Positions 1-8,457 of a stretch of DNA of 64,000 bases are shown here, in pieces. Within the stretch, counting starts at the first letter, position 1; each line of letters starts with the position of its first letter. The DNA comes from Haloarchaeobius amylolyticus (lineage in GTDB: Archaea; Halobacteriota; Halobacteria; Halobacteriales; Natrialbaceae). Under the pieces are notes generated by a model, which did no database searches, was not told the DNA's origin, and worked only from the letters and a program-made list of their open reading frames with translations. The stretch spans positions 186,001 through 250,000 of the forward strand of contig NZ_JANHDH010000001.1 of NCBI RefSeq assembly GCF_026616195.1, read 5' to 3'. A program made the position numbers and the translations under genes.

Positions 1-1552
1 CCCCGCCGGTGACGAAGACGGAGGACGAGGCCACCCAGCAGTTGTCGAGGTCGTGGGTGCGACACTCGGGGTCGACGACGCTCTCGGCGGGGTCCTCGCC
101 CATCCGCGTCGTGCCCATGTGGTGGAACGCCGGGCCGGTGCTGTCGGGTCCGACGACCCAGTGCACGTCGGCGCCAAGTTCGTCCATGATGGCGCGCTGG
201 CGCTCGTTGGCGGCCTCGATGGTCCGTCTGGTCCGGTCGTCGATGGACCAGTGGATCTCCGGGACGGGGTTCCCGTGGTCGTCGGTCACGTCCGGGTTCA
301 ACTCGACCCGGTTGGCCTTCTGCGGCGTCTGCTCGCACAGTCCCGTGACCTCCAGGTAGTTGCCGTAGGACTCGCGGATGTGGTCGAGGAGGCCGTCGCC
401 CCAGGGTGCCTCCGGGCCCGAGGTCAGGGCCTCGCCCACCGGCGAGGGCCCCGCGTAGTTCAGGAACTCGAGCTTGAAGGGGCCGCGCGCTTCGCCCCCA
501 TCGTCGTAGAACTGGTGGCTCTCGGTCGTGATGAAGCCGACGTGGTTCTGGCGCGTCTCCTGGTCGACGGTCCCGCCGACCCGGGCCGCGAGGTGGTCCA
601 TGAAGTAGTTCCCGACGAGCCCGGACGAGTTCGCGAGGCCGTCGGGGTACTGCTCCGACCGCGAGAGCAAGAGCAGGCGCGGGATCTCGATGCCACCCGC
701 GGCGAGCACGAACTGGCGAGCCTCCTGGCGGTGTTCCTCGCCGTCGGGCGTCGCGTAGACGGCGGCCTCGATGGTGTCGCCAGCGTCGTCGTGTTCGAGG
801 CGCTGGACCGGGGCACGGTCGATGACTCTGGCCCCGGCCTCCTCGGCTCGCGCGACGTGGACCGTCGCGTCGTACTTCGCCCCCGAGGGGCAGACGGGCT
901 TGCAGGTCCCGTAGCCTTGGCACGGCACCCGGCCGTCGTAGGCCTCCGAGTTCCGGGCGTTGGGGGCCGAGTGCGTCGTTATCTCCAGTGCCTCGCACGC
1001 CTCCGCGAAGATGGAGTCCGAGTACGAGGGTGGGAAGGCCGGCATCGGGTATGGTTCCGCGCGCGGGGGCGCGAAGGGGTTGTCGTCGGCGCCGGCCACG
1101 CCGAGTTCGGTCTCGGCGGCGGCGTAGTACGACTGCAGGTCGTCGTAGCCGATGGGCCAGTCCGCGGTCACGCCGTCGCGGCTCCGGCGCTCGAAGTCGG
1201 CCTCGTGCAGCCGGTACACCATCCCCTGCCAGTGCAGGGTCGTCCCGCCGATACCCTTCACCCGCGCCGCGTTGAGGGGGTAGTACATGTCGCCCTCGCT
1301 GGTGAAGGCGTCGCGCTCGCCGCCCATGTCCCAGACCGACTCGGGGCCGTGGGCGGGGCGGATGCGCCGCTCCATGCGCTCCGTGCGCTCTGCGGGGTCG
1401 AACCGCGGCCCGGCGTCGAGGACGACCACGTCGTGCCCCGACGTGGCGAGTTCGGCCGCCACGAGGGCGCCTGCCGGCCCGGCACCCACGATGCACACGT
1501 CGGCCCGTGGTGCGGGGCTCCGGTCCGTGCCCTGGCCGTCCTGCCGGCTCAT
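1..1552 (-). CDS. GMC-family FAD oxidoreductase (C-terminal end cut off by window edge)
   Basis: A flavoprotein of the glucose-methanol-choline family, probably oxidising a sugar, sugar acid or alcohol. Reading the minus strand, the N-terminus has the FAD-binding motif VGAGPAGALVAAEL. Around 1213-1260 it encodes GIGGTTLHWQGM, the family's FAD-proximal motif. Near 85-130 it encodes HHMGTTRMGED followed by CWVASSSVFVTG, the C-terminal signature, so only a short tail is missing (about 517 residues are present). The start overlaps the stop of the upstream subunit-3-like gene by four bases (ATGA), so the two are translationally coupled. In bacteria this pairing forms the large and small subunits of membrane-associated gluconate 2-dehydrogenase. 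The substrate here cannot be read from the sequence. Confidence 0.9.
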   Translation of the reverse strand, partial: MSRQDGQGTDRSPAPRADVCIVGAGPAGALVAAELATSGHDVVVLDAGPRFDPAERTERMERRIRPAHGPESVWDMGGERDAFTSEGDMYYPLNAARVKGIGGTTLHWQGMVYRLHEADFERRSRDGVTADWPIGYDDLQSYYAAAETELGVAGADDNPFAPPRAEPYPMPAFPPSYSDSIFAEACEALEITTHSAPNARNSEAYDGRVPCQGYGTCKPVCPSGAKYDATVHVARAEEAGARVIDRAPVQRLEHDDAGDTIEAAVYATPDGEEHRQEARQFVLAAGGIEIPRLLLLSRSEQYPDGLANSSGLVGNYFMDHLAARVGGTVDQETRQNHVGFITTESHQFYDDGGEARGPFKLEFLNYAGPSPVGEALTSGPEAPWGDGLLDHIRESYGNYLEVTGLCEQTPQKANRVELNPDVTDDHGNPVPEIHWSIDDRTRRTIEAANERQRAIMDELGADVHWVVGPDSTGPAFHHMGTTRMGEDPAESVVDPECRTHDLDNCWVASSSVFVTGG

Positions 1553-2082
1553 TCTGGCCCCCGCTGGTAGCTCTCGGTCCCGCCGGGGTGGCCGATGGGG
1601 TTCTCCGTCCCGGCCAGTTCGCCACCCGTCGGCGACGTGTAGAAGGCGTAGAGCAGTTCGTTCACGACGTAGTAGCGGATCCGCGCCGCGGTCGAACCGG
1701 CCGGGTCGGGGTCGATGGCGTCGACGCCCATCTCCCGGAGCAGGCTGTCTCGCTGGTCGCGGTCGAGGTCGGCGTAGGCGTCGTCGTACCAGTCCCTCGC
1801 CGTGTCGTCGATGGCTTGGAGCCCCTCGGCGACGCCAGCCCGGTAGTCCGGTCGGTCCTGCGTCCGGCCGGCGACGTAGGTCCGGACGAACGACTCGACG
1901 TTCGCGACCTCGCTCGGGTACACCACCTCGGCGACCGCGACCAGCGTCTCGACGTCCACCGTTGCCTCGACCGTCTCCTCGGCCTCGCGCAGGTCCGCCC
2001 GGGAGAGGGCGGCCGCCCCCGAGCCGACGACCACCCCACCCGAGGCGAGCGCGGCGAGCGCGTCGCGCCGTGTCAGTTCCAT
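1549..2082 (-). CDS. gluconate 2-dehydrogenase subunit 3-like protein, exported
   Basis: A 177-residue small subunit of the gluconate 2-dehydrogenase subunit 3 family. It begins MELTRRDALAALASGG, a twin-arginine-like signal followed by a hydrophobic Ala/Gly/Val stretch, suggesting Tat export and possibly retention by an uncleaved anchor. The rest is acidic and alpha-helical, with the family's YYVVNELLYAFYTSPTGG segment near the C-terminus. It precedes and overlaps the GMC oxidoreductase by four bases, so it likely acts as chaperone or escort that carries the cofactor-loaded flavoprotein across the membrane. The role is inferred from the bacterial family. A TATA-like AT-rich stretch (aggccaacctaaacctt) lies just upstream of the start. 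Confidence 0.85.
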   Translation of the reverse strand: MELTRRDALAALASGGVVVGSGAAALSRADLREAEETVEATVDVETLVAVAEVVYPSEVANVESFVRTYVAGRTQDRPDYRAGVAEGLQAIDDTARDWYDDAYADLDRDQRDSLLREMGVDAIDPDPAGSTAARIRYYVVNELLYAFYTSPTGGELAGTENPIGHPGGTESYQRGPE

Positions 2083-2109
2083 TCGACGCGGATTAGGCCA
2101 ACCTAAACC

Positions 2110-2847
2110 TTAAGCGCTGGGAATCTCGACCGTGTGTTCGAGTCGCCCGACGCCCTCGACCTCGACGACGACCTCGTCGCCGTCCTCGAGCTTGCCGACG
2201 CCCTCGGGCGTCCCGGTGGCGATGACGTCGCCGGGTTCGAGGGTCATGTACTGGGTGATCTCCGCGACGAGCTCCGGCACCGAGAAGATCATCTGGTCGC
2301 GCGTGCCGTCCTGGCGCACCTCGCCGTTGCAGTACGACCGGACCGAGGCGTCCGCGGGCACGTCCTCGGCCGGCGCGATGACCGGCCCGATGGGAGCCGC
2401 CCCGTCGAAGGCCTTCCCGCGGACCCAGTTCGTCTCCTGACGCTGGTCGTCGCGGTTCGAGAGGTCGTTCACGCAGGTGAACCCGCGGACCACGTCCATC
2501 GCGTCCGCCTCGTCGACGTGGCGACACTGCTCGTCGATGACCACGCCCAGCTCGGCCTCGAAGTCCAGGCGGTCCTTGCCCGCCGGCAGGGTCACCTCGG
2601 ACCCGTGCGACGAGACCGCGTTCGGCGGCTTCAGGAACAGCAGCGGTCGGTCCGGGACGTCGCTGTCCATCTCGGCCGCGTGGTCGGCGTAGTTGCGACC
2701 GATGCAGACGATCTTCGTCGGCTCGCAGGGCGGGAGGATCTCCACCGCGGACTGGTCGTACTCGCGGCCACCGAACCGGACGGTACCGTCGTCCCACTCG
2801 CCGGTCCTGACCGCGCCTGCCGGGTCGCGAAAGCGTACCTGCTTCAT
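2110..2847 (-). CDS. fumarylacetoacetate hydrolase family protein
   Basis: A 245-residue protein of the FAH superfamily, metal-dependent enzymes that hydrolyse, decarboxylate or isomerise acyl-pyruvate compounds, often in aromatic degradation or oxaloacetate handling. Visible signatures are PPCEPTKIVCIGRNYADHAAEM (start of the FAH fold), LFLKPPNAVSSHG, the metal-ligand segment FEAELGVVID, and LEPGDVIATGTPEGVG near the C-terminus. Start: an in-frame ATG lies 16 codons upstream, but MKQVRFRDP matches the family N-terminus and the extra codons look non-coding, so 2847 was chosen. It follows 27 bases upstream of the dehydrogenase pair on the same strand and may share transcription. The exact substrate is unknown. 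Confidence 0.9.
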   Translation of the reverse strand: MKQVRFRDPAGAVRTGEWDDGTVRFGGREYDQSAVEILPPCEPTKIVCIGRNYADHAAEMDSDVPDRPLLFLKPPNAVSSHGSEVTLPAGKDRLDFEAELGVVIDEQCRHVDEADAMDVVRGFTCVNDLSNRDDQRQETNWVRGKAFDGAAPIGPVIAPAEDVPADASVRSYCNGEVRQDGTRDQMIFSVPELVAEITQYMTLEPGDVIATGTPEGVGKLEDGDEVVVEVEGVGRLEHTVEIPSA

Positions 2848-2971
2848 GTTCGGGCCTGTCTCGCCGCCCCGGGTTAAAGCTTGTAGCGGTGGCAATCGAC
2901 GGCCCGGTGAACCGGCAGAGGCCTCGCCCGCCCCCGTACTTTTGCGCCGTGGGCGCCTCTATCTAGCCGGG

Positions 2972-3439
2972 ATGATCGAGTTCCTCATCGGGTTCCCGTT
3001 CGCGCTGGCCGGCCTGTGGCTCACCTACGCCGGGGTGCAGGAGTACCGGTCACAGCGGCGGGTCCTCGCAGGCACGGTCGCCGTCGACGCACGGGTCGTC
3101 GAGACGGGAATCGAGGAGCGCCAGCGGTCGCCGGCGGACGACGGGGCGTACTTCGTCCCCCACGTCCGGTACCAGTACGAGTTCGAGGGCGAGACCTACG
3201 AGTCCGAGCAGGTCTACCCGACCCGGACGCGGGTCGGCTACCCCTACCGCGACCCGGTCCGGGAGATCGTCACCCGGTACGAGGGCAGGGCGTCCGTGAC
3301 GGCACACGTCGACCCGGCGCAACCCGATGTCGCGTTCCTCGAGGTGGAGGGGATGAACAACCCGCTCCTGTTCGCGACCTTCGGCGCGTCCCTGACGCTC
3401 CTGACGGGCGTCTACGCGCTCGTGCTCTCCTTCGCGTGA
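2972..3439 (+). CDS. DUF3592-like small membrane protein
   Basis: A 155-residue protein with a hydrophobic N-terminal helix (IGFPFALAGLWLTYAGV) and a C-terminal helix (LFATFGASLTLLTGVYALVL). Between them lies a soluble beta-rich domain of about 100 residues with tyrosine- and charge-rich strands (YFVPHVRYQYEFEGETYES). This arrangement matches DUF3592 proteins, whose function is unknown. The start at 2972 places the first helix at the N-terminus; a longer open frame upstream is a shadow of the divergent gene. It ends about 77 bases before tRNA-Glu and seems to be a single-gene unit. Confidence 0.75.
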   Translation: MIEFLIGFPFALAGLWLTYAGVQEYRSQRRVLAGTVAVDARVVETGIEERQRSPADDGAYFVPHVRYQYEFEGETYESEQVYPTRTRVGYPYRDPVREIVTRYEGRASVTAHVDPAQPDVAFLEVEGMNNPLLFATFGASLTLLTGVYALVLSFA

Positions 3440-3477
3440 GTGTGATTCACCACCCACCGCCGGAACAAAAGGACGGA

Positions 3478-3486
3478 TTTATACTT
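3478..3486 (+). promoter_or_regulatory. TATA-like box of tRNA-Glu
   Basis: The sequence tttatactt lies about 31 bases before the mature 5' end of tRNA-Glu. This is the spacing expected for an archaeal TBP/TFB promoter giving a short 5' leader. It is an AT-rich island in a GC-rich setting. Confidence 0.6.
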
Positions 3487-3516
3487 ACCCACATCTTCGT
3501 CTCGGATGCGGAGCAC

Positions 3517-3591
3517 GCTCGGTTGGTGTAGTCCGGCCAATCATTTCGGCCTTTCGAGCCGATGACCGGGGTTCAAATCCCCGACCGAGCA
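3517..3591 (+). tRNA. tRNA-Glu (anticodon TTC)
   Basis: A 75-base cloverleaf can be folded by eye. The acceptor stem pairs GCTCGGT with ACCGAGC, followed by discriminator A. The anticodon stem TCGGC/GCCGA encloses the loop CTTTCGA with anticodon TTC. The T arm is CGGGG-TTCAAAT-CCCCG. No intron is seen, and CCA is not encoded. The last 21 bases are repeated exactly at 3723-3743, which suggests use as an integration site. Confidence 0.95.
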
Positions 3592-3722
3592 TTTTCCTTG
3601 AACCAATCCGCGAGCGACAGCGAGCGGGTGGTGATTCGTGAACGCGCAGGGAGCGGGATTTGAGCAGACGAGTCGCAGCCCGGAACGGCGCGAAGCGCCG
3701 CATGCCCGGACCGTCTCGGTGA

Positions 3723-3743
3723 GTTCAAATCCCCGACCGAGCA
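3723..3743 (+). repeat. direct repeat of tRNA-Glu 3' end (candidate att site remnant)
   Basis: These 21 bases are identical to 3571-3591, covering the T loop, the T-stem 3' side, the acceptor 3' strand and the discriminator base of tRNA-Glu. Duplication of a tRNA 3' end is the hallmark of tyrosine-integrase insertion. Only 131 bases separate the copies, with no integrase between them, so this looks like the scar left after an element was lost. The spacer has no recognisable gene. Confidence 0.65.
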
Positions 3744-3800
3744 GCATCCTACGAGCGCCCAATTCCGAGAAGCACCCGATAGACCCGAACGAGAACGCTC

Positions 3801-4205
3801 TCAGGCTTCGGTGTCGGACTCCCTGGTGGTCAGCCAGTCGAGGACCGCACCGAGGACCGACCCGGTGAAGAGGCCGGCGGCGGCGCCGAGCACGAGGCCG
3901 GTCACGAGGGACCCGGAGACCGACCAGGCGGAGACGATGCCGGCCGCGGTGCCGAACAGCAGTCCGATACCGGCACCGAGGACGACGCCCGGGACGGCCG
4001 AATCGGAACCGTGGTAGGCGTCGATGAGGCTGCCGGTGAGCAGGCCGGTCAACAGCCCGCTGCCGGCGCCGAAGGTGAGGCCGTTCGCGAGGTCGGCGCC
4101 GACGAGCGTCGAGACGAGGAGGCCCACGAAGGCGCCGAAGCCGACACCGATGCCGATGCCGGCACCGGCGGCAGGGACGGGTCTGGTCGTGGTGGCGGTG
4201 GTCAT
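3801..4205 (-). CDS. glycine-rich membrane protein, function unknown
   Basis: A protein of about 134 residues made almost wholly of Gly/Ala/Val/Leu-rich hydrophobic segments with repeated small-residue patterns, such as GIGIGVGFGAFVGLLVSTLVG and LVTGLVLGAAAGLFTGSVLG. Four or so membrane helices are expected, resembling glycine-zipper or DUF456-like small membrane proteins. A longer start exists at 4235; the ATG at 4205 (MTTATTTRPV) was chosen because it leaves a short polar N-terminus before the first helix. It is divergent from the nucleobase permease, and a perfect hairpin or dyad lies between them. No function can be assigned. Confidence 0.65.
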   Translation of the reverse strand: MTTATTTRPVPAAGAGIGIGVGFGAFVGLLVSTLVGADLANGLTFGAGSGLLTGLLTGSLIDAYHGSDSAVPGVVLGAGIGLLFGTAAGIVSAWSVSGSLVTGLVLGAAAGLFTGSVLGAVLDWLTTRESDTEA

Positions 4206-4242
4206 ACTAGACGAGACGTGTCCCGTGAACGTCAACGCCGCT

Positions 4243-4269
4243 GCTGGTTCTCCGCCGGCGAGAACCAGC
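4243..4269. promoter_or_regulatory. 10-bp perfect inverted repeat between divergent genes
   Basis: The arms gctggttctc and gagaaccagc pair perfectly around a 7-base spacer. It sits 38 bases before the minus-strand membrane protein start and 89 bases before the permease start. Between two divergent starts it cannot be a shared terminator, so an operator or an RNA hairpin in the permease leader is more likely. Confidence 0.5.
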
Positions 4270-4357
4270 CGGCACGACGCTCTCGCGGATTCCGGTCGTG
4301 CAGGAACGAATCAATACACCTATTCTGGACGATGTGGAGGGACCGAGTGGTGACGTC

Positions 4358-5887
4358 ATGACCGAGGGAGACACGGACGGAACATCGCAGACGGGCTCGG
4401 ACGACGGGTCGAGTTTCGTCGAGTACGGTATCGAGGACGAACCGCCGCTGTCCACGTCGGTACTGCTGGGGGTCCAGCACTACCTGACGATGGTCGGCGC
4501 GAACATCGCGGTCCCGCTGATTCTCGCGGGGGCGATGGGCATGCCCGCGGGGGTGACCGCGAAGTTCGTGGGGACGTTCTTCGTGGTCTCCGGCATCGCG
4601 ACGCTGGCGCAGACGACGTTCGGGAACCGCTACCCCATCGTGCAGGGGGCACCGTTCTCGATGCTCGCGCCGGCGCTGGCCATCGTGGCGACCGCGCCGA
4701 CGCTGCCGGGCGGTGTCGCCTGGGAGAGCAAGTTGCTGTTCCTGCAGGGCGCCATCATCGCGGCGGCGACGACCGAGGTGTTCATCGGCTACCTCGGTAT
4801 CGTCGGGCGCCTCCGCCGGCTGCTGTCGCCGGTCGTGGTCGCGCCGACCATCGCCCTCATCGGGCTGTCGCTGTTCAACGTCCCGCAGATCACCGCGCCG
4901 GACCAGAACTGGTGGCTGCTCGGGCTGACGGTCGGGCTGGTCGTGCTGTTCTCGCAGTACCTCGGCGACGGCCACCGGGTGTTCCAGCTGTTCCCGGTGC
5001 TGCTCGCCATCGTCCTCTCGTGGCTGGTCGCAGCGGGGCTCAGCGTCACCGGCGTCCTCGCGTCGGGGACGAAGGGCTACGTCGACCTCGCGTCGGTCAC
5101 CGACGTCGAGCTGGTGTTCGCCATCTACCCGCTCCAGTGGGGGATGCCCCGGTTCGAGGCGGCGTTCGCCATCGGGATGTTCGCGGGCGTGCTGGCCTCC
5201 ATCGTCGAGAGCTTCGGCGACTACCACGCGGTCGCCCGGTTGACCGGGTCCGGCGCGCCGAGCGAGTCCCGCATCAACCACGGTATCGGGATGGAGGGGC
5301 TGATGAACGTCTTCGCCGGCATCATGGGCGCCGGCGGGTCGACCTCCTACTCCGAGAACATCGGGGCCATCGGGCTCACGGGTGTCGCCTCCCGGCGCGT
5401 CGTGCAGGTCGGTGCGGCCGTGATGCTGGTCGTCGGGTTCTTCGGTCCCTTCGGCCAGCTCATCGCGACCATCCCCGCGCCCATCGTCGGCGGGCTGTTC
5501 GTCGCGATGTTCGGCCAGATCGTCGCGGTCGGCCTCTCGAACCTGGAGTACGTCGACCTCGACTCCTCGCGGAACGTGTTCGTCATCGGTATCGCCCTGT
5601 TCACGGGGCTCGCGATTCCGAACTACATGAACGGGCTCGAGGGCGTCGCGGCACTGAAGGAGGGCCTGGCGGGCATCGCGGTCCTCGGGCCGGTGCTCGG
5701 CACCGACCCGGTCGCGAACACGCTGTTCGTCATCGGCGGCACGGGCATGGCCGTCGGCGGGCTGGTCGCGCTGCTGCTCGACAACACGATTCCGGGCACC
5801 GACGAGGAACGCGGTGTCGCGGCCTGGGAGGACGTGGCGGAGGACGAGAGCGACTTCTCGCCGGTCTGGGCTGCCGCCGACGACTGA
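4358..5887 (+). CDS. NCS2-family uracil/xanthine permease
   Basis: A 509-residue nucleobase:cation symporter of the NCS2 (NAT) family, importing uracil or purine bases. It has a polar, acidic N-terminus of about 35 residues, then LGVQHYLTMVGANIAVPLIL, the typical first-helix region, and GNRYPIVQGAPFSMLAPALA, the family's short TM3 strand. MEGLMNVFAGIMGAGGSTSYSENIGAIGLT covers the TM10 substrate region with the conserved TxYxEN-like motif. Around 14 helices are expected. Start: MTEGDTDG at 4358 was preferred over an in-frame ATG 20 codons upstream, as the extra codons are in the spacer. The neighbours give no pathway link. Uracil versus xanthine preference cannot be settled here. Confidence 0.92.
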   Translation: MTEGDTDGTSQTGSDDGSSFVEYGIEDEPPLSTSVLLGVQHYLTMVGANIAVPLILAGAMGMPAGVTAKFVGTFFVVSGIATLAQTTFGNRYPIVQGAPFSMLAPALAIVATAPTLPGGVAWESKLLFLQGAIIAAATTEVFIGYLGIVGRLRRLLSPVVVAPTIALIGLSLFNVPQITAPDQNWWLLGLTVGLVVLFSQYLGDGHRVFQLFPVLLAIVLSWLVAAGLSVTGVLASGTKGYVDLASVTDVELVFAIYPLQWGMPRFEAAFAIGMFAGVLASIVESFGDYHAVARLTGSGAPSESRINHGIGMEGLMNVFAGIMGAGGSTSYSENIGAIGLTGVASRRVVQVGAAVMLVVGFFGPFGQLIATIPAPIVGGLFVAMFGQIVAVGLSNLEYVDLDSSRNVFVIGIALFTGLAIPNYMNGLEGVAALKEGLAGIAVLGPVLGTDPVANTLFVIGGTGMAVGGLVALLLDNTIPGTDEERGVAAWEDVAEDESDFSPVWAAADD

Positions 5888-5929
5888 AGACGGGCACGCC
5901 TGCAGCCGGCGTGACCCGGCATCTGTGTG

Positions 5930-7132
5930 CTACCGGGCGCTCCGGGGGTCAAGGCCGTCGCGGACGGCGTCCCCGAGGATCGACGCCGAGACGACCGTCA
6001 GCGCCAGCGCCAGCACCGGCCAGAGGGCGATCCAGTAGACGTAGGGGAACTCGGCGCTGAACGTGCCCATCCCCTGGGCGGCGATCTCGCCCCAGGAGGC
6101 GATCATGATGTCGTTCATGTCCATGTACGAGATGGCCGCCTCGATGAGGATGATGGTCGGAATCAGGCGCGTGAGGCCGACGATGGCGGCGTTCGCGACG
6201 TTCGGGATGACGTGCTTGACGAGGATGGACAGGTCCGAGGCGCCGGCGCTCTTCGCGGCCAGCACGTAGGCGTCCTCGCTGCGCTGGATGGCCTCCGAGC
6301 GCACCAGCCTGGCGAGGCCACCCCACGACAGCAGGCCGAAGACGGCGACGAACAGGAACAGCGACCGGCCCCAGTACGAGAGCACGAGGTAGGCGACGAA
6401 CGCGGGGATGGTCTGCTGGACGTCGACGTAGCTCATCAGGACGGTGTCGACCCGGCCGCCGAAGTAGCCCGCGACGGAGCCGACGACCGTCGCGATGGGC
6501 ACGATGATGGTGCCGGTGATGAGGGCGACCTTGACGGCGATGTGGGCACCCGAGAAGAGGAGGGGGATCATGTTCTTGCCGTAGGGGCTGGTGCCGAGTG
6601 GGTACCTGAGCGTCCCGTAGCAGCGCTCTGCCGTCTCGACGCCGACACAGGGGTTTGCCGGGCGGGCGGGCCCCCACAGGAACGCCGGCGGCTGGAAGGC
6701 GTGGGGGAGGTTGAGGTCGGGCTTCCAGAAGATGGGGCCGAGGAAGCCGGTCACGACCACGAGCGTGAGGTACGCGAGACTCGCCATCGCGAGGGGACGG
6801 GCGCGGATGACCCGCCAGTAGCGGCCCCGGAGCCGAGCCGAGGTCGCGAAGGGGACCACGACGAACAGCAGGACGGTCCAGACCGAGAGCACGAACAGCC
6901 AGTCGGTCTCGACGAGGTCCCACGTGAACTTGGTGACGAGGAAGAACCCGAGGTCGATGCGCGGGCCGACCGCCTGGAAGGTCGACGTCGTCGGTGGGAG
7001 GACGAAGTAGTCGTAGAGGAACGCGGCGACGAGGACGGCCACGCCGACGAGGAACACGAGGACGCGGATCGAGGGCAGCGAGGCGCCGCCGTCGAGTTCG
7101 TCCCAGTCGACGTTCTCGAACGTCTCGCTCAT
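5930..7132 (-). CDS. peptide/nickel-type ABC transporter permease (DppC-like)
   Basis: A 400-residue inner-membrane permease of the Dpp/Opp class. After an N-terminal acidic tail and extra helices (residues about 20-110) comes a spacer with two cysteines (NPCVGVETAERCYG), then the binding-protein-dependent transport domain. This has the cytoplasmic coupling motif AAKSAGASDLSILVKHVIPN, and the protein ends ILGDAVRDGLDPR, typical of DppC. It lies divergent from two DppB-like genes that would supply the heterodimer partner. No substrate-binding protein or Dpp ATPase is in the window, so these must be encoded elsewhere or supplied by another system. The substrate is unknown; peptides, nickel or sugars are all possible. 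Confidence 0.88.
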   Translation of the reverse strand: MSETFENVDWDELDGGASLPSIRVLVFLVGVAVLVAAFLYDYFVLPPTTSTFQAVGPRIDLGFFLVTKFTWDLVETDWLFVLSVWTVLLFVVVPFATSARLRGRYWRVIRARPLAMASLAYLTLVVVTGFLGPIFWKPDLNLPHAFQPPAFLWGPARPANPCVGVETAERCYGTLRYPLGTSPYGKNMIPLLFSGAHIAVKVALITGTIIVPIATVVGSVAGYFGGRVDTVLMSYVDVQQTIPAFVAYLVLSYWGRSLFLFVAVFGLLSWGGLARLVRSEAIQRSEDAYVLAAKSAGASDLSILVKHVIPNVANAAIVGLTRLIPTIILIEAAISYMDMNDIMIASWGEIAAQGMGTFSAEFPYVYWIALWPVLALALTVVSASILGDAVRDGLDPRSAR

Positions 7133-7225
7133 CGTATCGCCTCCGTCTTCGACGGGTCGCGGGGTCTGGTGAGCGAGACCATGAGAGACTCCACACGGAC
7201 GCAGTATTAGTAATTGACATAATGT

Positions 7226-7239
7226 AAAATGGCCATTTT
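7226..7239. promoter_or_regulatory. 14-bp perfect palindrome in divergent permease promoter
   Basis: AAAATGGCCATTTT is its own reverse complement. It sits in the AT-rich gap between the divergent DppC-like gene (start 7132) and the first DppB-like gene (start 7322). A palindrome in a divergent promoter is a candidate operator for a dimeric regulator controlling both transcripts. An in-frame ATG for the right-hand gene lies inside it, but that start would add 31 non-conserved residues. Confidence 0.5.
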
Positions 7240-7321
7240 CGTCACCGGAGACGTTTTCGTGTGCGACGGGGTCACGGAGACATATGCAGCCGACAGTCGT
7301 GCCCGAGAGCGTGGTGCGCCC

Positions 7322-8290
7322 GTGAGCAGGCTCTCGTTTCTCGCGCGCCGGCTCGGGTTCTCCGTCCTCGCGGCCTACGTGGTGATGACCGTCTCGTTCT
7401 TCGTCGTCGCCATCATCCCGGACCCGAACGTCGGGTACGCCGCCTGGCTGGCGAAGGACGACCCCGACGAGGCGGCACAGGCCGTCGTCGAGGCGAAGAA
7501 CCTGAACGAGCCGCTGTACGACCGGTACGTGAACTGGCTCGTCGACGTGACGACGTTCGACTGGGGGCGCTCGGTCGGTGGGTTCGGCGACCGCGGGCTA
7601 CCGGTGACGGAGCTCCTGGAGACCACGATTCCGGTCACGCTCGCCTACCTCGTCCCGGCACTCCTGCTCTCGACGACGCTCGCACTCGCCCTCGGCTCCT
7701 ACGTGGCTCTGCGCCCGGACTCGCGCCTCGCCGAGGCCGTCTCCTCGGTCGGCTACCTCGCGCTCGGCGTCCCGAGCTTCTTCGTCGCCGAGTTGCTGTT
7801 CTTCGCGGCCAACACGGAGTTCGACTGGGTGACGCTCGCGTTCCCCCGGCGCATCGACCTCGCCGACCCGGTCTCGCTGTGGCCCTACCTCGTCCCGGCG
7901 GTGGTGCTCGCGACCTCGCTTGCGGCCGGGCAGTTGCGCTACGTCCGGGCCGAGTCGAGCGAGTTGCTCGGACGGGACTTCGTGAAACTGGTCGAGGCGA
8001 AGGGCGCCAGCGACCTGCGGGTCGTCCGGCACGTGCTCTCGAACGCCGCCTTGCCCCTCCTCTCGCTCTTCTTCGCGGACATGGTGTCGACGCTGGTCGT
8101 GCAGGTGTTCGTCATCGAGTTCGTGTTCGGCCTGCAGGGCATCGGGACGCTCACGCTCCAGGCCGTCTCCGACCGCAACATGCCGGTCATCATCGGCTCG
8201 ACCATGGCCATCGCGTACGCGGGCATCGGCGCGAACTTCCTGCAGGACGTGGCGGCCGCCTGGTTCGACCCCCGGACCGACCTGGAGTGA
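7322..8290 (+). CDS. peptide/nickel-type ABC transporter permease (DppB-like), copy 1
   Basis: A 322-residue Dpp/Opp permease. It starts (GTG) VSRLSFLARRLGF, and the first helix ends in the DppB-like FFVVAIIPDPN. The coupling segment KLVEAKGASDLRVVRHVLSN lies near residue 220. The C-terminus has the family block [20 protein letters not shown] followed by [19 protein letters not shown]. The GTG at 7322 was chosen because the tandem paralogue begins at the equivalent GTG ([13 protein letters not shown]); an upstream ATG at 7229 falls inside a palindrome. It is followed by a close paralogue 167 bases away. With DppC it could form the membrane pore of one importer. Confidence 0.87.
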   Translation: MSRLSFLARRLGFSVLAAYVVMTVSFFVVAIIPDPNVGYAAWLAKDDPDEAAQAVVEAKNLNEPLYDRYVNWLVDVTTFDWGRSVGGFGDRGLPVTELLETTIPVTLAYLVPALLLSTTLALALGSYVALRPDSRLAEAVSSVGYLALGVPSFFVAELLFFAANTEFDWVTLAFPRRIDLADPVSLWPYLVPAVVLATSLAAGQLRYVRAESSELLGRDFVKLVEAKGASDLRVVRHVLSNAALPLLSLFFADMVSTLVVQVFVIEFVFGLQGIGTLTLQAVSDRNMPVIIGSTMAIAYAGIGANFLQDVAAAWFDPRTDLE

Positions 8291-8457
8291 GTCAGGGTTG
8301 CAGCGGCCGCCGACCGGCCGGCCCGCAGCCGCCGGCCGTGAGACGGAATGTCAAACGCTCGTTTGCGTCTCCGTCCGGTATTTCCTCCCCTAGCGAGATA
8401 CTCCGGTATGGTCTCCGTACCCTCCCAGAACGACCGATTCGACCGGGGTGAGACCCC

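Noticed and set aside
53-1570. Long plus-strand open frame of 505 codons
   Set aside because: It is the antisense shadow of the GMC oxidoreductase, whose minus-strand frame shows clear FAD and GMC motifs; long shadows are expected at this GC.
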